21,771 nucleotides of DNA from a virus: positions 1 to 21,771 of IMG/VR virus record IMGVR_UViG_3300023279_000679; one strand, given 5' to 3'. The notes under the pieces are model-generated. The model did not search any database, was not told where the DNA came from, and saw only the letters and a list, made by a program, of their open reading frames with translations. Below, in pieces: positions 13,536 through 20,113 of this stretch (position 1 is its first letter; the number at the start of each line of letters is the position of its first letter). The position numbers and the translations under genes are program-made.

Positions 13536-13547
13536 GACATGATAAAT

Positions 13548-13580
13548 AAAGGCATACACTGATAAGGGTATGCCTTTTTT
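13548..13580 (+). terminator. Intrinsic terminator of first early operon
   Basis: AAAGGCATAC (13548-13557) pairs with GTATGCCTTT (13568-13577) around a 10-base loop, followed by T residues to 13580. It ends the transcript from 9870, isolating the downstream HTH gene, which must have its own promoter. Confidence 0.85.
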
Positions 13581-13648
13581 AATCGCCTGACGAGCCACAC
13601 AGGCATCCAAATTGTTAAAGAACTGGCAAATTATACCATAAAACAGCC

Positions 13649-13921
13649 ATGAGTGACCGTTTAACCCCTTCTAGCGTGATTCTCAATCAACAGGTATTAG
13701 TCCGACTTCAGCGGGTAATGACCAAATATAAACTAAAAAGAATACAGGTATCAGACCTGATCGGCGTATCCAGATCACTAATCACCCGATGGTTCGCCCA
13801 CCATAAGCGTTGCCCCGAACACGTCCCTGAGCTGCTGAGAGCTATTATGATGATTCGATCCAAAGAAAGCATTCAGGCCGAATTACTCATGAAGCGCACA
13901 GGTAGAACTAAACGTAAATAA
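13649..13921 (+). CDS. HTH (Cro/C1-type) DNA-binding regulator
   Basis: A 90-residue basic protein. Residues about 20-60 form a helix-turn-helix domain: KYKLKRIQVSDLIGVSRSLI then TRWF, the usual Q-x-x-x-A/D-x-x-x-GVS-x-x-x-x-x-W arrangement; the tail is basic (MKRTGRTKRK). ATG at 13649 has no ribosome site; a TATACC element at 13631-13636 would place transcription start only a few bases upstream, so the mRNA may be leaderless like lambda cI from pRM. ATG at 13718 with GCGGGTA upstream is an alternative start, but it would cut into the domain. Candidate repressor for the two TTTACAAGT promoters. Confidence 0.75.
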   Translation: MSDRLTPSSVILNQQVLVRLQRVMTKYKLKRIQVSDLIGVSRSLITRWFAHHKRCPEHVPELLRAIMMIRSKESIQAELLMKRTGRTKRK

Positions 13922-13925
13922 AAGC

Positions 13926-13954
13926 TTTACAAGTAATGTGATCAGGTATATAGT
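13926..13954 (+). promoter_or_regulatory. Second early rightward promoter
   Basis: TTTACA (13926-13931), 17-base spacer, TATAGT (13949-13954), starting five bases after the HTH gene stop and about 45 bases before the next gene. It shares TTTACAAGT with the promoter at 9843, and the gene it drives shares the AGGAGCTAAC ribosome site with the gene at 9950. Confidence 0.7.
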
Positions 13955-13999
13955 CGGCTCCACCATGTAACAAACCGCCAAATACACAGGAGCTAACCC

Positions 14000-14320
14000 A
14001 TGAAGAATATCGATTTATTTTTAAGCATCATCGACTCTGTAAAAGAAGTTGAACAATGCTACCTTTTTTGCTCATATGATGATGGTGATAACCCGTTATG
14101 CCTTATCGCAACAGCCATTCGAAACGGAATCGATGTGCCAAGAAAAGCGGCATATATCGAAGAGTTCAGCAACCTGTTCGATGTAAGCCGGAGTGAGGCT
14201 TATAGCATGCTATATCTGCGCAATACGGAATATTATGACTTCAACGGTCATGTATCTGGAATGAGCTACTTTAACACAGGTGTGGCATTACTTGCCCAAC
14301 ATGGAGTAGCTCATGCCTAA
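14000..14320 (+). CDS. Hypothetical protein
   Basis: A 106-residue acidic protein (KNIDLFLSIIDSVKEVEQCY at the start, FSNLFDVSRSEAYSMLYLRN in the middle). Mostly helical; the VSRSEAYSML segment looks like a helix pair but not a convincing HTH. Strong ribosome site CACAGGAGCTAACCC. Its end overlaps the next gene by eight bases. Confidence 0.75.
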   Translation: MKNIDLFLSIIDSVKEVEQCYLFCSYDDGDNPLCLIATAIRNGIDVPRKAAYIEEFSNLFDVSRSEAYSMLYLRNTEYYDFNGHVSGMSYFNTGVALLAQHGVAHA

Positions 14321-14909
14321 AGTCACATATGTAAGAAAGGCCAGAAAAGATAACCCTGTATGCAAGAAGGGCGAGCCATACTACTGGTGGAAGTTCCCAT
14401 TCAGTGGCAGGCGTTTCAGCCTGACATACCCGAAGCCACAACAGCTAACCCAATCCGGTTATTTTATCTCGGTCTATGATCTGCTAGACAAGGCCAATGA
14501 CTGGCACGTGATCGCCGGTGACGAGTCTGATTACCAGAACTATATCGATGAGATAGCCAGTGATATCGCAGAGATAGGCGACCAATGCCAAGAATCTCTC
14601 GATAACATGCCTGAAGCACTCCAGTACGCACCAACCGGCGAGCTACTACAGGAACGCATCGATGCCTGTTACGAGGCTCAAAACGAAATAGAGTGCTTAC
14701 AGGAGCCTGACCAATGGCAGGAAGTACGTGATCAACAGGAAGAACATGACCAGTGGCGAGCAGATGAGCCTGAAGATGACGGCGCTGACAATGACAAATG
14801 GGAAGAAGCGCACGAAGATTGGCAGGCAGATGAGCCTGATAAGCCCGAAGAATTCGAAGATTTTGACAGTAGTGATGCCACTACTGCTATTGATAATATG
14901 CTGATATAG
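14313..14909 (+). CDS. Conserved phage protein with acidic repeat tail
   Basis: A 198-residue protein. The N-terminal 50 residues carry a recurrent phage pattern: K-A-x-KDNP-x-x-K-x-G-E-x-YYWWKF-x-x-x-GRRFS-x-x-x-P-x-x-QLTQS. The middle is helical, and residues about 128-190 are extremely acidic with imperfect repeats (WRADEPEDD, WQADEPDKP), rich in Trp, Asp, Glu and Gln. Such tails can mimic DNA or bind basic proteins; that is inference. Function of the family is unknown to me. Confidence 0.8.
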   Translation: MPKVTYVRKARKDNPVCKKGEPYYWWKFPFSGRRFSLTYPKPQQLTQSGYFISVYDLLDKANDWHVIAGDESDYQNYIDEIASDIAEIGDQCQESLDNMPEALQYAPTGELLQERIDACYEAQNEIECLQEPDQWQEVRDQQEEHDQWRADEPEDDGADNDKWEEAHEDWQADEPDKPEEFEDFDSSDATTAIDNMLI

Positions 14910-14918
14910 GAGTTAATT

Positions 14919-15134
14919 ATGAACAGAAGTGAAACAGGACTATCCCCTAAGCCAGAAATGCCCGACTACTGCACAGAAGATCACCTGATCTTTCTGGACG
15001 ACCTGCGAGAAAGCGGAATTACTAATATGTACGGTGCAGGCTCCTATCTCGAAGAAGAATATGGTATCGACCGGCGTGAAGCGGGAGATATTCTTCAATA
15101 CTGGATGAAAACATTCGGAGCGAGGAAAGTATAA
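14919..15134 (+). CDS. Small conserved phage protein
   Basis: A 71-residue acidic helical protein. The MPDYCTEDHLIFLDDLRESG and GAGSYLEEEYGIDRREAGDI stretches match a layout common in small phage proteins: two helices joined by M-x-GA-x-x-L, then a helix ending in YWM. It lies after a strong AGGAGTTAATT site and overlaps the next start by one base (TAATG). Unknown function. Confidence 0.78.
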   Translation: MNRSETGLSPKPEMPDYCTEDHLIFLDDLRESGITNMYGAGSYLEEEYGIDRREAGDILQYWMKTFGARKV

Positions 15135-15364
15135 TGCGATTCACTCCCGTAGGCGTAAGGTTAGTGCGTGATATTCCGGAACCATATAAAGATGATATGC
15201 GGTCGATACTGGATAATATACTCGCCGCACCGGACTGCAACCCATTTCAACGCAGTATGCTTAACGCTGAATACTACGTGCCGAGGCTCCAGCAAGTTGT
15301 TGACCTGTTAGTAGAGTATCAGTCAGATATGCATCGCTATCCACGTATTGGAGAAAAAAAATGA
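15134..15364 (+). CDS. Hypothetical protein
   Basis: A 76-residue basic helical protein (RDIPEPYKDDMRSILDNILA, then RSMLNAEYYVPRLQQVVDLL). Start overlaps the previous stop; the end overlaps the next gene by four bases. No recognised domain. Confidence 0.7.
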   Translation: MRFTPVGVRLVRDIPEPYKDDMRSILDNILAAPDCNPFQRSMLNAEYYVPRLQQVVDLLVEYQSDMHRYPRIGEKK

Positions 15365-15666
15365 AAGATTTAGAATTCGAAGAACTGGTCGATAAATTAT
15401 CGTTTGCATGCGATAACCACGGGTTAGACACTGTTATAGCTTCCGGAATGTGTATTGTTGAACAATCAATCATGGAAATAATACGTGTTACGGAAAACTT
15501 CACTAAGCATATCGATACCGCAGAAACACTGGCATATGGATTAACAGCACAGAGATTGGAGTATTTGGCAAAATTACTGCGCGGTGAACAACCAGAAGAC
15601 CCACACGAAAATTTAATTAATACAATCGACCGAATACAGGAGCCAGAAAATGAAAACACTCATTAA
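15361..15666 (+). CDS. Hypothetical helical protein
   Basis: A 101-residue acidic, all-helical protein (MKDLEFEELVDKLSFACDNH; TLAYGLTAQRLEYLAKLLRG) with a charged end. GGAGAAAAAA directly before the ATG is the ribosome site, lying inside the previous gene. The 3' end overlaps the DUF3846 gene by 17 bases. Unknown function. Confidence 0.72.
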   Translation: MKDLEFEELVDKLSFACDNHGLDTVIASGMCIVEQSIMEIIRVTENFTKHIDTAETLAYGLTAQRLEYLAKLLRGEQPEDPHENLINTIDRIQEPENENTH

Positions 15667-15928
15667 GCCAGACGGCACTACAGAGCGTATAGAGGGTGTA
15701 GTGACATTATCTGCTGCACAGTCACTCGTAGGCGGATATATCGAGTTCGTGCCTTTAAAGGATGAATACGCGGGCAAAAACCTGCAATTGATCGTAAACG
15801 AGGAAGGTCTGCTTAAAGGTCTGCCAATAAACGGAGTTGCCAGTGATTATGTCCACCCCAATACATTAATGATAGACGGCATCCGAGGCAACGCAATTCT
15901 TTTAACTGATGGGGATAGAATGTCATGA
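15650..15928 (+). CDS. DUF3846-like protein
   Basis: A 92-residue protein matching the DUF3846 layout seen in phages and conjugative elements: an opening beta hairpin (MKTLIKPDGTTERIEG), LSAAQSLVGGYIEFVPL, then a NEEGLLKGLPIN motif and a closing GNAILLTDGD. The function of the family is not established. ATG at 15650 has CAGGAGCCAGAAA upstream. Called from motif order, so fairly sure of the family. Confidence 0.82.
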   Translation: MKTLIKPDGTTERIEGVVTLSAAQSLVGGYIEFVPLKDEYAGKNLQLIVNEEGLLKGLPINGVASDYVHPNTLMIDGIRGNAILLTDGDRMS

Positions 15929-16197
15929 GATATCAATGCAGGGCCAACTATGAAGTAATCAATGAAAACAAGGATTCGGTGATCATTAAGGACATAGGGC
16001 CGTGGGACAAATACCAGACCATTACTAACAACGCTGAAGGTGTAGTAGAGGAGCTATCTTATAATAACAACCGATTGTTGTCACCATTAGGCAACCGACA
16101 CATCTACTACATCGACAGCTCGGGAGTAACCGACGAACTGCTGCATCGTAACGGACGGTTCGTGGGCTTTAAAACAACTCACAACCACCAATGGTGA
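15925..16197 (+). CDS. Hypothetical phage protein
   Basis: A 90-residue beta-rich protein (ANYEVINENKDSVIIKDIGP; YQTITNNAEGVVEELSYNNN; RHIYYIDSSGVTDELLHRNG) with the alternating pattern of a small barrel or hairpin repeat. The phrase V-I-I-x-D-x-G-P-W-x-x-Y-x-T-I-T-N-x-A-E is recurrent in phage proteins of unknown role. ATGA overlap with the DUF3846 gene. Confidence 0.76.
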   Translation: MRYQCRANYEVINENKDSVIIKDIGPWDKYQTITNNAEGVVEELSYNNNRLLSPLGNRHIYYIDSSGVTDELLHRNGRFVGFKTTHNHQW

Positions 16198-16200
16198 TGT

Positions 16201-16632
16201 ATGAATGAGAGCAAATGGGTTTCAAAAATACTCAAGCGCGGAAATGATGCTGCGAGTAAAATAGGTGAAGCAATGCACAGACATCATCGAATAAAGTGGG
16301 AGACAGACAACCTAAATGCACTAGACAATGGACATCTGTATGCATTCGGTCAGCGCGAACACTGCACCGTTAGCGAATGGATATTATCTGAGCGCCTATG
16401 TGATGCACTGGATATCATCCAGATACTGGCATGGGAATGTCGCGCTCTATCTAGCAATAAAAATGCCTACGATGACGAGAACCACCACAGTGTTAATATG
16501 GATGCCGTGGAAGCGTTCCTTATCTCTGGGAAACTAGACCCGAATAATATAAAAACCACAGCGGCATCAGGATGGAGGCGTGGCGTGGCGGCTAAAGACT
16601 TCAAGCAGGCCGAGCGTAAGGGTAAATCCTAA
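16201..16632 (+). CDS. Hypothetical protein, last of rightward block
   Basis: A 143-residue basic protein with mixed helices; residues 1-40 are Lys/His-rich (MNESKWVSKILKRGNDAASK), and the middle has VSEWILSERLCDALDIIQIL. It begins three bases after the previous stop with GGTGATGT upstream, and its last 32 bases overlap the rusA gene tail to tail. No intrinsic terminator is visible between them. Family not recognised. Confidence 0.7.
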   Translation: MNESKWVSKILKRGNDAASKIGEAMHRHHRIKWETDNLNALDNGHLYAFGQREHCTVSEWILSERLCDALDIIQILAWECRALSSNKNAYDDENHHSVNMDAVEAFLISGKLDPNNIKTTAASGWRRGVAAKDFKQAERKGKS

Positions 16633-16987
16633 CCACACAGCGACCATTGGGCCGGTCAATCTCTCCGCGCTCAATGGTCAGCTTATCCACACACTCGTCA
16701 TCTACCCAAAGCTTTGCATGGGTGAGACTATCTAACAAAACCTTCGCGAAATTATCCAGATCATATGTGCCTGCTGTCGGTGGGTGCAACGTGATATATA
16801 CCGATACCCTGTCCTTATCCTTAACCTTGTTGCCAAACACCCGCTCCAGAACATCAGCGCGATAGTTGATCCCTCTGGTGCCGATAGCTACATTGACATA
16901 CCCTTTGCTACCCTTGTATCTAACCGATTTCACCAGATAATTATTAACACTGGGCGGAAACGGCAGGACTAACTCAATCATTATCAT
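16601..16987 (-). CDS. rusA: RusA family Holliday junction resolvase
   Basis: A 128-residue homodimeric structure-specific endonuclease that cuts Holliday junctions. The start shows the family opening LPFPPSVNNYL. The catalytic core is TYDLDNFAKVLLDSLTHAKL followed by WVDD; D76, D78, K82 and D97 match the E. coli RusA D70, D72, K76 and D91 at constant spacing, so it should be active. Length is normal (E. coli 120). The first ATG (16987) overlaps the Ref-like stop; the second (16981) is also possible. Last gene of the recombination operon. Confidence 0.93.
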   Translation of the reverse strand: MIMIELVLPFPPSVNNYLVKSVRYKGSKGYVNVAIGTRGINYRADVLERVFGNKVKDKDRVSVYITLHPPTAGTYDLDNFAKVLLDSLTHAKLWVDDECVDKLTIERGEIDRPNGRCVVRIYPYARPA

Positions 16988-17295
16988 TCAAACCTGTGGT
17001 GAGTCCATAAACCTCGCATTCTGCTCTCAACGAGCTGGAGTAATTCTGACTCGGTTCCGTATGCATCTTCGAATCGGGCTTTATAAGGATGTCTTGAAAC
17101 GCACTTACCATTAGTACCATCGTAGCCACCCCTGTGATGTGGTACACAAAGCGGGAGAACATAAAAATGACCCTTTCTTGTACTGCCGTCAATTATATGA
17201 TGTATTTCTGCCGGTGAATAGATATTGTATGTGCGGCACACGATACAGCCGAGCGACTGCACCCTGCTCAAATGAAGCTTCTCGTCAGCCCGCAT
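16984..17295 (-). CDS. ref: Ref-like RecA-dependent nuclease
   Basis: A 103-residue HNH-type protein resembling the nuclease domain of phage P1 Ref, which makes targeted breaks at RecA-made D-loops. Seen: C17-x-x-C20, then H32-H33, GH (residue 43) and LCVPHHRG (C50, H53, H54), followed by SRHPYKARFEDAYGTE. P1 Ref is longer because of an N-terminal extension absent here; compact homologs are common beside rusA. ATG at 17295 overlaps the DUF1367 stop. With RusA and SSB it suggests RecA-linked recombination or repair during replication. Confidence 0.86.
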   Translation of the reverse strand: MRADEKLHLSRVQSLGCIVCRTYNIYSPAEIHHIIDGSTRKGHFYVLPLCVPHHRGGYDGTNGKCVSRHPYKARFEDAYGTESELLQLVESRMRGLWTHHRFE

Positions 17296-17737
17296 AACTC
17301 ACGATCTGATCAACGTATTCCTCTAGCTCTGCCGGTGTGACTGTGGGTAGGAATTTATGCAGCACCAGTGCGACGGCATTGTTATAAAACGTGTGGAACT
17401 CCAATTCGTCCATACTGGCAAACGAGATAGACTTAGGTATCCGTATCTCGACCGGTACACCCGTACCAGACCAATGAGTGCCACTGATCTGCATGGTGTC
17501 GTAATGGCCTATCTCGATCTTGATAACATTAAGCATGCTCTCAATGGATGCATAGTTGTCCTGATTGTTGTAGACAACCCGCACCATCGACATAAATTTA
17601 TTCTGAAATAACGGATTACGCGGTTTCTTATACTCAACCTGAATGATTGAGCCGTCCTTAATCCGCTTCAGGCTGTCGTAGTCCTGCTCGGACAGGGGCT
17701 TAAATCGATCCCCGTCACGTGTTAAATATATTTTCAT
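17285..17737 (-). CDS. DUF1367 family protein (recombination region)
   Basis: A 150-residue protein. The opening (MKIYLTRDGDRFKPLSEQDY, then SLKRIKDGSIIQVEYKKPRN) and the R-N-x-x-F-x-x-K-F phrase match DUF1367, a family found in lambdoid and P22-like nin/recombination regions. The function is not known. ATG at 17737 is preferred over an in-frame GTG at 17746 because CGGAG lies nine bases ahead of it and it forms TAATG with the upstream gene. Later parts, ISFASMDELEFHTFYNNAVA and LVLHKFLP, also fit. Confidence 0.85.
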   Translation of the reverse strand: MKIYLTRDGDRFKPLSEQDYDSLKRIKDGSIIQVEYKKPRNPLFQNKFMSMVRVVYNNQDNYASIESMLNVIKIEIGHYDTMQISGTHWSGTGVPVEIRIPKSISFASMDELEFHTFYNNAVALVLHKFLPTVTPAELEEYVDQIVSYAG

Positions 17738-17961
17738 TAGTAACACTCCGTAAACATCATGCCTGCACCGCCACTACTGCCATTCATATACAGGCTTCTA
17801 ATATGCGCTCGCTTCTTAGGATGATTGCTTAAATCAATCTTGGGCATGGCTTTCAATAGCACCGCATGGGCTTTCTCGCACTCAACCGCATTCTTGTATA
17901 CATCGGTGTATACGTCCCAAACTCCATGCTGAACCATCAGCCATAGCATCATGGTTTTCAT
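17737..17961 (-). CDS. Small hypothetical protein, possibly exported
   Basis: A 74-residue protein with a hydrophobic start (MKTMMLWLMVQHGVWDVYTD) that could be a weak signal or amphipathic helix, two Cys, and a Gly/Ser-rich segment (MNGSSGGAGMMFTECY) at the end. The start overlaps the previous stop (ATGA). No family recognised. Confidence 0.68.
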   Translation of the reverse strand: MKTMMLWLMVQHGVWDVYTDVYKNAVECEKAHAVLLKAMPKIDLSNHPKKRAHIRSLYMNGSSGGAGMMFTECY

Positions 17962-18251
17962 TTTCTAATCGAGATGTCAAACGATGCTGTGAATTTCTGG
18001 CTCAACAGGGTTTCTATATCGACCGCCAATTGTCTTAACTCATTCGCGTCATCGGCAGTGCCGGTACGCAACATGTAATCGCCCAACCCCTTCACCACAG
18101 CTGCCAATGATCCGTAATATGCAAAACTGACCCATTCAGTCGTGGGTTTGGATCGTTTACATATCATCCATTGCATGGAGTCTGACTTAATTGCCAGATG
18201 GTCATTAATCTGTATAAAATTACCAGTCCTTTTTTTGGGATTGTCTGTCAT
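17958..18251 (-). CDS. Conserved phage hypothetical protein
   Basis: A 97-residue protein: strands at residues 12-45 (FIQINDHLAIKSDSMQWMIC, then WVSFAYYGSLAAVVKGLGDY) followed by two helices (ANELRQLAVDIETLLSQKF). The F-x-Y-Y-x-x-L-x-x-x-x-x-x-L-x-D-x-x-L-R layout is common in phage proteins adjacent to recombination genes and resembles the DUF5405 type, but I am not certain. A CGAGGCGAACC site precedes ATG at 18251, inside the upstream gene. Confidence 0.72.
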   Translation of the reverse strand: MTDNPKKRTGNFIQINDHLAIKSDSMQWMICKRSKPTTEWVSFAYYGSLAAVVKGLGDYMLRTGTADDANELRQLAVDIETLLSQKFTASFDISIRK

Positions 18252-18435
18252 GGTTCGCCTCGTAATATGATTGGCATTCCGCTATCGCTTCTTTAACTGA
18301 CGGAAACATCCCAAACCGCTCAAACGGATTCAGCTTATAAGCCATAACCATGCCCTTGCCACTGGAATGAATACGATAATCACCCGCACTGGCGCTAACC
18401 AAGCCGCCAGATACGAGTTTCTTCCACTTTAGAAT
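18220..18435 (-). CDS. Small phage protein with probable ATT start
   Basis: The reading frame extends upstream of TTG (18402) to 18435, right behind a perfect AGGAGG (18440-18445), where the first codon would be ATT (18433-18435), four bases from the site. The extra residues (LKWKKLVSGG) read like typical protein, followed by LVSASAGDYRIHSSGKGMVM and AYKLNPFERFGMFPSVKEAI. This would make 71 residues. If ATT is not used, the start is TTG without a ribosome site and the product is 60 residues. Fold looks like a strand-rich N-terminus and a C-terminal helix; function unknown. Confidence 0.6.
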   Translation of the reverse strand: MLKWKKLVSGGLVSASAGDYRIHSSGKGMVMAYKLNPFERFGMFPSVKEAIAECQSYYEANHDRQSQKKDW

Positions 18436-18986
18436 GGAACCTCCTCATCGACATTGGGGCTATAATGAGTCTTAACCCCCATGTCGCAACCACAATCTTC
18501 CATGAAGCGCTCCAGTAGGAGATTGGTTTTAGCAACCTCATTGGTAAGAACGTCCAGATGACGCTGAAAGTGCGCTAAATCCGCAGGATCAAACATATCC
18601 TTAGTGAACTCCACGGTTCCCTCGACTGCCTGTCCCTGTTTCGCTTGTTTACGCAATTTACGAGCCTGTTCGGCATCATGCCCATTATTCCGCTCACGTT
18701 CTTCAATGTATGCCGCTAATAAAGCAGTCGCCTGACTATCCGATGGTATTTCATCGAGATTAACCCATGCACTCTTACCCCGACCTTTAATTAACTCGAT
18801 GTAACCGAGTTTACGCGCTTTATTTGCCAGTATGTCCTTACCAGCCTGATTCTCCCATTTAGCAGGAACACAAAACCCTTGAGTAATGGTTTCCAAATAA
18901 GCTGTCCTTAGCCATTTAATACAAGCCTCCTCATCAATAGCTTCCATTTTTTTCCTACCTGTTGCGTTTGTTTTTCGTTCTGACAT
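18429..18986 (-). CDS. Hypothetical recombination-operon protein with SSB-like tail
   Basis: A 185-residue protein. The N-terminal 75 residues look like a small winged-helix-type domain (ACIKWLRTAYLETITQGFCV; KARKLGYIELIKGRGKSAWV), the middle is a charged helix, and the last residues (NVDEEVPF) mimic the acidic-hydrophobic tip by which SSB binds host repair proteins. The start at 18986 has TAGGAGCTAGTT, near-identical to the ribosome sites at 9937 and 13988. It lies nine bases downstream of the SSB-like gene. Possibly a replication or recombination mediator; inference. Confidence 0.72.
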   Translation of the reverse strand: MSERKTNATGRKKMEAIDEEACIKWLRTAYLETITQGFCVPAKWENQAGKDILANKARKLGYIELIKGRGKSAWVNLDEIPSDSQATALLAAYIEERERNNGHDAEQARKLRKQAKQGQAVEGTVEFTKDMFDPADLAHFQRHLDVLTNEVAKTNLLLERFMEDCGCDMGVKTHYSPNVDEEVPF

Positions 18987-18995
18987 AACTAGCTC

Positions 18996-19640
18996 CTAAA
19001 AAGGGATATCATCAAATTCATCCGCAGCAATGACAGCCTCTGCTGTATTTTTAATCACCTCCGGTGGTGGATTAGCAATCGCTTTATACTCATACGATTC
19101 TTCAATGCGCTTTTTCAAACCGGATGACATTTTTTCAAATACATCCTGATCAAAATCCTCCAACGAAAAATACACCAAACCATTCACGGCAGGCGGGCAT
19201 TCCAGACCTTTCGGCATGGGAGTAACGGCCTTGATAGACGCTACAATTTTTCCGGCCTTACGTTTATGGGGAGTGTGTATTACATTGATCATACAGGGCT
19301 TGCCCAGAATGTTTTTAGAATCAAAACCCTCCAGTTCCGCCTCGGTGAATGATTTACTGCGCCATGACTCCAGATCGGTGCGTAAATGAGCGCCTTCTGA
19401 TAGTGACATGGTGTAAAACTTACCAATGGTGAATGGCTCCACCACTTCTTTATCGTCCTTGTCCTTATATGTCTTCATTTCGTTGGGGATTTCCCACATC
19501 AGAAAACAATCATGCTTGTCCTTATCGTACATCGCATCGCGGGCAGTTCCTAAATCGATCACTCGGATGCATCGCGCCACATGCATTGCGGCAGGGGCTG
19601 GTTCAAAATCAATTGATGAACCTGTTTCTTTCCACTTCAT
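18996..19640 (-). CDS. ssb: Phage single-stranded DNA-binding protein
   Basis: A 214-residue protein with the form of phage SSB-like OB-fold proteins: MKWKETGSSIDFEPAPAAMH and VARCIRVIDLGTARDAMYDK at the start, MWEIPNEM, FTIGKFYTMSLSEGAHLRTD, LESWRSKSFTEAELEGF, and NILGKPCMINVIHTPHKRKA. It ends with the acidic tip DEFDDIPF, close to the E. coli SSB end. ATG at 19640 is preferred because AGGAGAAG is eight bases ahead; the same frame runs up to ATG at 19763 and would add 41 residues. First gene of the recombination operon; it would coat ssDNA for RusA and Ref-like partners. Confidence 0.78.
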   Translation of the reverse strand: MKWKETGSSIDFEPAPAAMHVARCIRVIDLGTARDAMYDKDKHDCFLMWEIPNEMKTYKDKDDKEVVEPFTIGKFYTMSLSEGAHLRTDLESWRSKSFTEAELEGFDSKNILGKPCMINVIHTPHKRKAGKIVASIKAVTPMPKGLECPPAVNGLVYFSLEDFDQDVFEKMSSGLKKRIEESYEYKAIANPPPEVIKNTAEAVIAADEFDDIPF

Positions 19641-19763
19641 ATCTACTTCTCCTGAGCCTTTAAGCTCTCTTTGTTGGTCTTCAAACCGTATTTGCCCATC
19701 CCGAGCGCTCCAATCAGCATACCATTCGCTGTGGTCGTCTATTTCTTCTGATTTATTCCACAT
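19641..19763 (-). other. Unresolved 5' region of ssb: N-extension or tiny gene
   Basis: Two readings exist. In the ssb frame an ATG at 19763 with TTAAGAG upstream gives a 41-residue acidic extension (MWNKSEEIDDHSEWYADWSA...). In another frame ATGCTGATTGGAGCGC begins a 25-residue product (MLIGALGMGKYGLKTNKESL...) whose TAG lies two bases before the ssb ATG, typical operon spacing. Sequence alone does not decide. Confidence 0.4.
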
Positions 19764-19778
19764 TAGACGCTCTTAACC

Positions 19779-19811
19779 TTGTATTTGTATATACTAACGT
19801 ATTATAATCAA
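19779..19811 (+). promoter_or_regulatory. Divergent promoter/operator region
   Basis: Plus strand: TTGTAT (19779-19784), 18-base spacer, TATAAT (19803-19808), driving the HTH gene. On the minus strand TTGATT (19806-19811) with TACAAA (19784-19789) at 16 bases is a weaker match for the recombination operon. The palindrome GTATATAC (19787-19794) and the repeated TACTAAC (19792, 19831) between and beside them may be operators. Overlapping divergent promoters allow one regulator to switch both. Confidence 0.5.
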
Positions 19812-19851
19812 TAAAGCAAATATTTTATTTACTAACAACTAAGGGACAGGT

Positions 19852-20112
19852 ATGAGAAAGATCGAAAAAATTAAATATCCCGTAAAATTTAACATTAAGG
19901 CAAATGGACGGGTAATAGAGAATGCTATCAGACAGTGTGGCTCACAGGCCGAGCTTGCTAGAAAATTGGCAGCCAGTGCCAATGTGAAATGCTATGCCCA
20001 GAAAATTAACGAATGGCGTCTACGGGGTGTAGTTCCACCGTACTGGGTGCGACCGTTGGCTGAAGTAATGAATGTAGAACCGAAGAAGATCGATCCGGTG
20101 TTATATGATTAA
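19852..20112 (+). CDS. Cro/YdaS-like HTH regulator
   Basis: An 86-residue basic protein. Residues 30-75 form a helix-turn-helix region of the Cro/YdaS type: CGSQAELARKLAASANVKCY, then QKINEWRLRGVVPPYWVRPL. The opening PVKFNIKANGRVIENAIRQC and the closing EVMNVEPKKIDPVLYD also fit, as these proteins pair Q-x-x-LA-x-x-L with R/G-x-VP and a D-P-x-L-Y end. Ribosome site AAGGGACAGGT. Divergent from the recombination operon and the likely repressor of its promoter. Its TAA ends one base before the tRNA gene. Confidence 0.82.
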   Translation: MRKIEKIKYPVKFNIKANGRVIENAIRQCGSQAELARKLAASANVKCYAQKINEWRLRGVVPPYWVRPLAEVMNVEPKKIDPVLYD

Positions 20113-20113
20113 G

